The translations under genes and the position numbers were made by a program. This document shows, piece after piece, positions 1 to 3,722 of a DNA stretch of 6,014 bases (its first letter is position 1; every line of letters starts with the position of its first letter). Source of the DNA: Thermoplasmata archaeon (GTDB lineage: Archaea; Thermoplasmatota; B47-G6; B47-G6B; 47-G6); contig QMTT01000063.1 in the NCBI GenBank assembly GCA_003663565.1, positions 1 to 6,014 on the forward strand, in the 5' to 3' direction. The notes beneath the pieces are model-generated. The model was not told the origin of the DNA. It saw only the letters and a list, made by a program, of their open reading frames with translations, and made no database searches.

Positions 1-260
1 GTTAGATAAGTACAATAGTATTTTTGGTAATCCTGAAAACGAGACATTTAAATAAGGGAGGGAAGAGAATACTAGACGAACCGCCCCGATGACGGCAGGA
101 TAGCCATCAGAGGCGATAATACTAATCCCACGTAAGGCGGATCCTGTGGTGGCGATCAATGTCGCTCCCGATGGGCCACGGAACCTGATGAAGTGGCTGA
201 GAGAGGAGCCCGTGCTCGCAGTCTCCGAAATACTCCAAATACAAAGCACGGGCAACCACT
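1..260 (+). repeat. Long direct repeat, copy 1 (partner at 3395-3652)
   Basis: This stretch aligns almost end to end with 3395-3652, with many point differences and a few short indels. The best-kept blocks are the first 28 bases, the block around 130-165 (CCCACGTAAGGCGGATCC) and the block 219-246 (TCTCCGAAATACTCCAAATA). It starts exactly at the window edge, so it may extend further left. It contains a perfect 9-bp inverted repeat, GCCCGTGCT at 208-216 and AGCACGGGC at 245-253, with a 28-base loop. A shorter inverted relative lies at 1105-1204. Compared with copy 2, the ATG at the head of the internal frame is ACG, and a net 5-base loss near 115 shifts the frame. Confidence 0.9.
2..55 (+). CDS. 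Possible C-terminal end of a gene entering from the left
   Basis: The frame starting at base 2 reads LDKYNSIFGNPENETFK and then stops (TAA at 53-55). The same frame in the second repeat copy (3396-3440) reads LDKYNSIFGN and then diverges; one difference, TTT against TTC for Phe, is silent. A peptide kept in two diverged copies suggests that the left end of the repeat is the end of a protein gene whose body lies outside the window. The protein family is not recognised. Seventeen codons are too few for certainty, and the AT-rich TTTAAAT in its last codons could equally be a TATA box. Confidence 0.3.
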   Translation, partial: LDKYNSIFGNPENETFK

Positions 261-316
261 TAGGTGATAATGAGATAACAAAGTCGATCCAAGCTTCGCC
301 CTTTAGAGCGAAGTAA
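104..316 (+). pseudogene. TnpB-tail-like reading frame without a start codon
   Basis: An open frame of 70 codons runs from just after TAG (101-103) to TAA (314-316). It has no plausible initiation codon near its beginning. Visible peptides include LIPRKADPVVAINVAPDGPR, SEILQIQSTGNHLGDNE and ITKSIQASPFRAK at the end. The frame is shared with copy 2 (3464-3664) and, with one stop, with the inverted copy at 1105-1204 (SPCLVSETSQI*STGSH). The charged, low-complexity character and the ending on a stem-loop that overlaps the stop codon resemble the variable C-terminal tails of archaeal IS200/IS605 TnpB proteins. No zinc-ribbon cysteines or RuvC residues are present, so only a tail could be represented. 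The assignment is by resemblance. A noncoding structured RNA is the main alternative. Confidence 0.35.
294..313 (+). repeat. Stem-loop like an IS200/IS605 right end
   Basis: CTTCGC (294-299) and GCGAAG (308-313) form a perfect 6-bp stem around the loop CCTTTAGA. The stem lies on the last codons and against the TAA of the preceding frame. Archaeal IS200/IS605 elements commonly end with a subterminal hairpin containing a CCCTTTAGGG-like core beside the tnpB stop, which this matches in form. No left end and no tnpA or tnpB body is present, so this would be a solo relic. Confidence 0.35.
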
Positions 317-455
317 CGTTTATTAGTGGATTAAAGTCCTCTGACTTGCCCAACTTGTGAGGAAATACACTCCATAAGGGTGAGTCCCGCACACGGGGAT
401 AGGAAGTAACGGGAGTAAGACCATCCCTTAAGCTTACCTCCCGCTCCCGCTAGAA

Positions 456-484
456 CCCTTGCGCTTTAGGGGAAGGAGATCAGA
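456..484 (+). repeat. Second IS200/IS605 right-end-like motif
   Basis: CCCT (456-459) pairs with AGGG (468-471) around a loop carrying GCGCTTT, and GGAAGGAGATCAG follows at 471-483. The combination of a CTTTAGGG core followed by a purine-rich GGAGATCAG tail resembles right ends of archaeal IS605-type elements as I know them. The upstream stretch 320-455 has no convincing reading frame. The stem is short and imperfect, so this would be a decayed end. Confidence 0.3.
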
Positions 485-519
485 TATTGTATCATTCGGA
501 GAGTATGTCTGGAGAAGCC

Positions 520-723
520 TTAGGAAAAAGGAAAGTCACACTCCAAGAATTGAGACCCGTTCTGGTTAGCCGTAACTTGTGTAATGGCTAACCTTCTCTC
601 CTCTGGCTTCATTGGAGGGCTTTGGGAAGCATGCGAGCCCATATCCTCGGAGGCTTTAGCGATCCTCATTCGGGGCTTGGGATCCCACATATCGGGGATC
701 GGCACATTATAATGAGATAAGCC
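520..723 (-). other. Uncertain minus-strand frame, possibly a transposase tail
   Basis: The frame is open on the minus strand from after a TAG (724-726) to TAA at 520-522, about 67 codons. A GTG at 703-705 would give 61 residues. It includes RIAKASEDMGSHASQSPPMK followed by PEERRLAITQVTANQNG. No Shine-Dalgarno site is visible. The Ser/Pro/Lys-rich, unfolded-looking composition with a PPMKPEE motif is reminiscent of TnpB C-terminal tails, but I cannot identify it firmly. The DNA also forms several strong stem-loops, so part of the apparent frame may be a by-product of an RNA structure. Confidence 0.25.
564..700. other. Cluster of stem-loops, possible structured RNA
   Basis: Three perfect inverted repeats lie within 140 bases: GGTTAGCC (564-571) with GGCTAACC (586-593), GCTTC (606-610) with GAAGC (626-630), and GATCCC (681-686) with GGGATC (695-700). 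An alternative pairing GGGCT (617-621) with AGCCC (636-640) overlaps the second. The transcribed strand cannot be decided by eye. It could be the RNA-forming 3' part of a TnpB element (omegaRNA-like) or an unrelated structured RNA. Confidence 0.3.
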
Positions 724-777
724 CTAAGAATGTTTAAAAATTGCAGGAAACATTAAATACCAAACTTTACGCTTTTT

Positions 778-1079
778 ACCATCTACGAAACAGCTCAAAG
801 AGTGTTAAAGCAAATGAGCCATTTGATGTGAAAATAGTTATAGGATCGACACCCAAACATGCCTCAGCACTTGATAAAAAGAATTGAATTGTATTTCTAT
901 GAGGAAGGAAGACCATTAATCCAGTACACCTAGCGGCCATAAACTTAGAGCCTGGGTATACAGAGCCTGAGATTACAATAAAAATAAAGGCTCCAAGGGA
1001 AGGAGACTTATATACTTTTGGATATTGTAATCTTTATGATCTCTGGGTAGGATCTAAGAGAGTTTGCATAACGAAGTGA
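778..1079 (+). pseudogene. Superoxide reductase (neelaredoxin-type) pseudogene
   Basis: Superoxide reductase reduces superoxide to hydrogen peroxide at a mononuclear iron bound by four His and one Cys in anaerobes. Four collinear segments match the family: TIYETAQRV (778-804), VKANEPFDVKIVIG (804-845), HPNMPQHLIKRIELYFYEEG (850-909) and NPVHLAAINLEPGYTEPEIT (918-977). The last continues to EGDLYTFGYCNLYDLWVGSK and a TGA at 1077-1079. Joining them needs frame changes near 803, between 845 and 850, and near 917, where one missing base in CCATTAATCCA restores the family motif EEGRPFNPVHL. The HPN and PQH histidines and the YCN cysteine are still present, but the family's CNxHGLW reads CNLYDLW, so the last iron-ligand His has become Tyr. 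The His of the N-terminal HTP/HVP motif is not recognisable. No start codon can be placed; a TATA-like TTTAAAAA lies at 733-740. The gene is dead beyond doubt if the base calls are right. Confidence 0.85.
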
Positions 1080-1103
1080 CATTATTTATGCATTATACTT
1101 CGT
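1071..1103. repeat. Inverted repeat across the pseudogene's end
   Basis: ACGAAGT (1071-1077) and ACTTCGT (1097-1103) are exact reverse complements separated by 19 AT-rich bases. The left arm overlaps the last codon and stop of the superoxide reductase pseudogene, and the right arm touches the inverted repeat copy at 1105-1204. It may be an old transcription terminator or the junction of an inserted element. Confidence 0.4.
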
Positions 1104-1104
1104 G

Positions 1105-1204
1105 TGGCTGCCCGTGCTTTATATTTGGGATGTCTCGGAAACTAAGCACGGGCTTCCATCTAGGCAGGATCCTCCAAGGCCTGGAGCATCGCTCCCATCA
1201 TTCT
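1105..1204 (-). repeat. Inverted, diverged third copy of the repeat
   Basis: The reverse complement of this stretch aligns with the 3' part of copies 1 and 2 (about 150-258 of copy 1). It is best around the hairpin and its loop: CCGAGACATCCCAAATATAA here against CCGAAATACTCCAAATACAA in copy 1. The hairpin is kept as GCCCGTGCTT (1110-1119) with AAGCACGGGC (1144-1153), a 10-bp perfect stem. In the shared frame it reads SPCLVSETSQI, then a stop, then STGSH. The upstream half is only weakly similar. Confidence 0.65.
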
Positions 1205-1388
1205 GGAGGATACTTTGGCGTGAGTAGTCTCTCCATGATATGCTTACGCAATGATACATAAGGAAACTCATAAAGTTTTCTGTCCCAATATCACCCTGCC
1301 TTAAAAGGCGAGACTTTGTAAATTTGGATAAAATCTCTTGAACACTATTTCTTGTATGAGTCCGAAAATAATAAATAAAATAAGGAGT
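1205..1388. other. Gene-free stretch
   Basis: No supportable gene is visible on either strand between the inverted repeat copy and the ferredoxin gene. The stretch is AT-rich, holds a small GCCTT/AAGGC inverted repeat at 1298-1309, and ends in the T-rich terminator of the minus-strand operon. Confidence 0.5.
1363..1384 (-). terminator. T-rich terminator of the flavoprotein-ferredoxin operon
   Basis: On the minus strand, starting a few bases after the ferredoxin stop, the sequence reads CCTTATTTTATTTATTATTTTC. Such T-runs end transcription in archaea without needing a hairpin. It is correctly placed to end the 2944-to-1389 transcript. Confidence 0.55.
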
Positions 1389-1883
1389 TCAGGAGTTTTC
1401 TCCAAGTATTTTGCTCTGCACCATTTTCTCAGCAAATCTCTTTCCGACGTCACCAATTATTTTTTCTGGGTCCCCATAGAATATTGCACCAGAAGGACAC
1501 ATCTGATAACAAGCAGGCTCTATACCCTGTTTCCTTAATGAAGCACAGAGGTCACACTTGTTGAATGCATTTAACCACTCGTCATACCTTGGCGCTCCAT
1601 AAGGACATACGGCTAGACACATAGCACAGCCTATGCACTTATTAGGGTCTATGATTACTGCTCCCTCATTGTCTCTGTAAATAGCTCCAACAGGGCATGC
1701 CTCGAGACATGGAGCCTTGACACAGTGCATACAATTCACAGGAATGCTCACACCAAGAGATGTCCTGTAAACCCTTATGTTAGGCCTATCATCATGCTCG
1801 AAGGCGCATACGCTTTCACATGTTTCACAACCAATGCATATGTCTAAACTTATATAATATCTGAGCTTGATGTCTGAAGACAT
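1389..1883 (-). CDS. Four-[4Fe-4S] ferredoxin-like electron-transfer subunit
   Basis: This is a 164-residue iron-sulfur protein of the HycB/DmsB/AorA type, which passes electrons between a catalytic subunit and a partner. It has sixteen cysteines in four groups: C16-X2-C-X2-C-X3-C26, C51-X2-C-X4-C-X3-C63, C83-X2-C-X2-C-X3-C93 and C110-X2-C-X11-C-X3-C129, enough for four [4Fe-4S] clusters. Each of the first three groups ends in the usual VCAF, ACPVGA or VCPYGA pattern. There is no signal peptide or membrane segment, so it should be cytoplasmic. I chose the ATG at 1881-1883 because GAGGTGAT ends four bases before it. A GTG at 1890-1892 and an ATG at 1887-1889 lie inside that Shine-Dalgarno and would add only two or three residues. 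It follows the flavoprotein by 5 bases in one operon. Family membership is clear. The enzyme it serves is inferred, and aldehyde oxidoreductase is the best guess. Confidence 0.9.
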   Translation of the reverse strand: MSSDIKLRYYISLDICIGCETCESVCAFEHDDRPNIRVYRTSLGVSIPVNCMHCVKAPCLEACPVGAIYRDNEGAVIIDPNKCIGCAMCLAVCPYGAPRYDEWLNAFNKCDLCASLRKQGIEPACYQMCPSGAIFYGDPEKIIGDVGKRFAEKMVQSKILGENS

Positions 1884-1887
1884 TTTC

Positions 1888-1895
1888 ATCACCTC
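1888..1895 (-). promoter_or_regulatory. Shine-Dalgarno that fixes the ferredoxin start
   Basis: GAGGTGAT on the minus strand overlaps the flavoprotein's TGA and ends four bases before ATG 1883. The same octamer stands three bases before mnhD (5286-5293) and five bases before mnhE (5792-5799). The spacing therefore favours ATG 1883 over the in-frame GTG 1892 and ATG 1889. Confidence 0.75.
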
Positions 1896-2944
1896 GACCT
1901 AAGCCATATATCTAATGCTCTAGCAGCATACAGACCAGATCTTACAGCCCTTCCAATTTTACTAGGTCCTGTTACAACATCCCCAGCGGCAAAAACTCCC
2001 TCAACACTTGTCATATAATTCTCGTTCACAATTATTCCTCCCCATTTGTCTGTCTTTATCCCGACATCCTCCGAAAATGGCGGCGTTGAGAACTCACCTG
2101 TCGCAAATATTACTATATCTACATCCAGCGTGAACTCTGAACCCTCGATGGGTATAGGTCTGCGTCTTCCACTAGCATCTGGTTCACCAAGCTTACACTT
2201 CAAAAGCTCTATGCCCTTAACAGAACCTTCTCCAAGAATCCTGTTCGGAGTTACGAGTTCCATCCAATGGACACCCTTGTTTTTAAGCTGATTGATCTCA
2301 TAAATTCCGGCAGGGGCCTCACGTATTGTCCTCCTATACAACAGGTATATTTCCTTAGCCCCGCAGATCTTAGACTCAAGCACAGCATCAACTGCTGAGT
2401 ACCCAGCGCCTATAACTGCTACACTCTTTCCCTTAACTTCTGGGACGTGCTCATCTGGGAGATATCCAAGCTTATGTGCCTTTAGTCTATAAAGATAATC
2501 CAAAGCAGTGTATACTCCTTTTAGATCTTTTCCTTCTATGTCTGGTATCCTAGAACGCCATGTTCCTGTGGTTATAAGTACTGCATCGTAGTTCTCCATA
2601 AGTTCCTTTAAATTAACTGTTTTCTCAGCAAACTCATCACCTTCATCGTGTCTTTCACCAAACATCACTTTAGTCTTAGTATAGAACTTCACGCCAAATT
2701 CATCTTCAAGGTATTTACATCCAATCCTTACACGCTCTATGGGTATTCTAGTTTCTGGTATGCCAAATATCATAAGACCTCCAGGCTCTGGTTGCTTATC
2801 ATAGACGTCGACTTCATGCCCCATACATACCAGGTATCCTGCAGCCACAAGACCCGCAGGACCTGCTCCAATTATTGCTATTTTCTTTCCAGTGCTCTCT
2901 TTTGGCTTAGACTTACAATGGAACGCAAAGTTCATAAATTCCAT
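1889..2944 (-). CDS. GltD-like FAD/NAD(P)-dependent oxidoreductase
   Basis: This 351-residue flavoprotein belongs to the glutamate-synthase small-subunit/ferredoxin-NADP reductase-like group, which moves electrons between NAD(P)H and iron-sulfur partners through FAD. It shows an FAD dinucleotide fold, IAIIGAGPAGLVAAGYL at about 22-38, followed by the GltD-type EPGGLMIFGIPETRIP at 53-68. A second dinucleotide fold, VAVIGAGYSAVDAV (175-188), is followed by YRR at 203-205, as in NADPH-preferring members. The closing FAD motif is GVFAAGDVVTGPSKIGRA (316-333). It lacks the roughly 120-residue N-terminal [4Fe-4S] domain of bacterial GltD, so it probably relies on the 16-Cys protein encoded next. 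That pairing matches the AorC and AorA subunits of bacterial AorABC aldehyde oxidoreductase. No glutamate synthase large subunit is visible. The start at 2944 is preceded by GGGAGGG and, about 26 bases up, by a TATA-like CTTAAA, so the transcript may be nearly leaderless. Confidence 0.9.
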   Translation of the reverse strand: MEFMNFAFHCKSKPKESTGKKIAIIGAGPAGLVAAGYLVCMGHEVDVYDKQPEPGGLMIFGIPETRIPIERVRIGCKYLEDEFGVKFYTKTKVMFGERHDEGDEFAEKTVNLKELMENYDAVLITTGTWRSRIPDIEGKDLKGVYTALDYLYRLKAHKLGYLPDEHVPEVKGKSVAVIGAGYSAVDAVLESKICGAKEIYLLYRRTIREAPAGIYEINQLKNKGVHWMELVTPNRILGEGSVKGIELLKCKLGEPDASGRRRPIPIEGSEFTLDVDIVIFATGEFSTPPFSEDVGIKTDKWGGIIVNENYMTSVEGVFAAGDVVTGPSKIGRAVRSGLYAARALDIWLRSR

Positions 2945-2987
2945 ACATGTCTTCCCTCCCTCTATAACTTTAAGGGCAAATTAATAC
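2945..2987. promoter_or_regulatory. Compact divergent promoter region
   Basis: Only 43 bases separate the flavoprotein start (minus) from the ATG at 2988 (plus). For the minus strand, CTTAAA (complement of 2969-2974) lies about 26 bases before ATG 2944. For the plus strand, CTATAAC (2962-2968) lies about 23 bases before ATG 2988. Both spacings suit archaeal TATA boxes with very short or absent leaders. The boxes are not strong consensus matches. Confidence 0.35.
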
Positions 2988-3440
2988 ATGGAAATGATCT
3001 ATGAAGAGGCGAAGTTTACTATAGTTTTAGATTACATCTTAGGACTTTTGTTTATAGGGGTATTAGTCCTTTTAGACATTATGTTAAATCGTTTCAACAC
3101 CTGCAATACTGTGGCATATTTTACATTTACAAAGTCGATCTAAGCTTGCCTCCTTAGGACAGGAATGAGCTGGGAAAGGTATATGGAGGGTTGGAGAGCG
3201 TTAGTCCTACAAGGCCTTGCTTTGATGCATTTAGTGCTGAGCATGTATAGGACCAGACAAGTCCCCATAAGGGAAAGATCATAGTTCGCTTTTCACTTAG
3301 CAGAACAGCTGGTTTAACGGAACACTTGTTCCTCATTCAGTACCGCAGGTCTTAAGTTTAGTATGATTCTTAATGTTATCAGTGGACTATTTCCGTTAGA
3401 TAAGTACAATAGTATTTTCGGTAATCATGGAAACATTTAA
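2988..3440 (+). pseudogene. Decayed membrane-protein-like gene, unidentified
   Basis: One reading frame runs from ATG 2988 and is interrupted only by in-frame stops at 3141-3143, 3282-3284 and about 3315, before ending at 3438-3440. The first 51 codons are intact and contain a clear membrane segment (DYILGLLFIGVLVLLDIML) after an acidic MEMIYEEAKF start. The second piece, from ATG 3165, reads MSWERYMEGWRALVLQGLAL and continues hydrophobic. The last piece ends SGLFPLDKYNSIFGN, the peptide also found at 2-31. The first 51 codons could still be a working small membrane protein. A short piece at 3129-3150 matches 278-300, so a transposon-end fragment may have been inserted there. I do not recognise the family. 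Continuity over 450 bases is inferred from the shared frame. Confidence 0.35.
3129..3150 (+). repeat. Short repeat shared with 278-300
   Basis: ACAAAGTCGATC followed by TAAGCTTGCC here matches ACAAAGTCGATC followed by CAAGCTTCGCC at 278-300, with one substitution and one indel. At the first site it encodes TKSIQAS just before the right-end-like hairpin. Here the same frame reads TKSI then a stop. It is therefore likely a fragment of the same element end, outside the main repeat. Confidence 0.6.
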
Positions 3441-3652
3441 ATGATGAAGGGATAGAATATTAAATGAGCCGCCTTCATGACGGCAAAGTAGCCAGCAGAG
3501 GCAAGAGGATCGTGCTAATCCCACGTAAGGCGGATCCTGTGGTGGCGGTCAATGTCGCTCCCGATGAGCCACGGAATCTGATGGAGTGGCTGAGGGGGAA
3601 GCCCGCGCTTGTAGTCTCCGAAATACTCCAAATACAAAGCACGGCAACCACT
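3395..3652 (+). repeat. Long direct repeat, copy 2
   Basis: This aligns with 1-260 in the same orientation. The hairpin kept in the other two copies is damaged here: the left arm reads GCCCGCGCT (3601-3609), and the right arm has lost a G (AGCACGGC, 3638-3645). In contrast, the internal reading frame is open only in this copy. After 3652 the two copies differ completely, and this copy runs into the C/D box RNA candidate. Confidence 0.9.
3436..3442 (+). promoter_or_regulatory. TATA box before the repeat's reading frame
   Basis: TTTAAAT, preceded by purine-rich GGAAAC (BRE-like), is centred 25 bases before ATG 3464. The same TTTAAAT occurs at 47-53 in copy 1. This is the expected spacing for a leaderless archaeal transcript. 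It also overlaps the end of the peptide shared with the window's left edge, so it may be coincidental. Confidence 0.4.
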
Positions 3653-3664
3653 CCCTATAGATGA
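3464..3664 (+). CDS. Small ORF inside the repeat, doubtful
   Basis: ATG 3464 opens 66 codons, beginning MSRLHDGKVASRGKR, with PRKADPVVAVNVAPDEPR in the middle and QSTATTPYR at the end. There is no Shine-Dalgarno, but a TATA box stands 25 bases upstream, so leaderless expression is possible. The protein is basic, soluble and unrecognised. Against it, copy 1 has ACG in place of the ATG and a frameshift, and the inverted copy carries a stop. The frame therefore may be only the tail of a lost TnpB or part of a noncoding element. Its TGA overlaps the C box of the RNA candidate below. Confidence 0.25.
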   Translation: MSRLHDGKVASRGKRIVLIPRKADPVVAVNVAPDEPRNLMEWLRGKPALVVSEILQIQSTATTPYR

Positions 3665-3707
3665 TGAGCGCTGAGCCCTGACTGATGATGAGAAGCCAGG
3701 ACACTGA
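3661..3707 (+). ncRNA. Candidate C/D box guide sRNA
   Basis: In 47 bases there are C box ATGATGA (3661-3667), a 10-base guide, D' box CTGA (3678-3681), a 3-base spacer, C' box ATGATGA (3685-3691), a 12-base guide, and D box CTGA (3704-3707). This is the archaeal C/D sRNA layout, which directs fibrillarin to 2'-O-methylate rRNA or tRNA at the base paired five positions upstream of D or D'. The predicted targets are GGCUCAGCGC (D' guide) and UGUCCUGGCUUC (D guide), with a modified C in each. CACTC (3649-3653) can pair with GAGTG (3709-3713), but seven unpaired bases before the C box make this a poor closing stem. It sits between repeat copy 2 and the 3' end of mnhD on the opposite strand; such small RNAs often abut gene ends. 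The short first guide and weak closing stem are the doubts. Confidence 0.5.
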
Positions 3708-3722
3708 CGAGTGTTAATTTCC

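Noticed and set aside
1064..1261. Plus-strand ORF of 65 codons
   Set aside because: It crosses the pseudogene end and the inverted repeat copy, is Cys/His/Ser-rich without a domain, and has no start signals; the DNA is explained by the repeat.
1..1388. CRISPR array, tRNA or rRNA genes in the gene-poor region
   Set aside because: There are no regularly spaced short repeats, and I see no cloverleaf with a GGTTCGAATCC-like T arm and no rRNA signature.
2046..2291. Plus-strand ORFs inside the flavoprotein, ferredoxin and Mnh genes
   Set aside because: They are antisense shadows of clearly recognisable genes.
1889..2944. Calling the flavoprotein a true glutamate synthase small subunit
   Set aside because: It lacks the N-terminal Fe-S domain and has no large subunit nearby; its partner is a 16-Cys ferredoxin.
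3154..3336. Minus-strand ORF of 60 codons
   Set aside because: It has no Shine-Dalgarno or TATA and no recognisable motif; the plus-strand frame over the same DNA looks more protein-like.
3441..3447. ATGATGA resembling a second C box
   Set aside because: No D-type CTGA at a suitable distance follows; it lies just after the TATA box and is a chance match.
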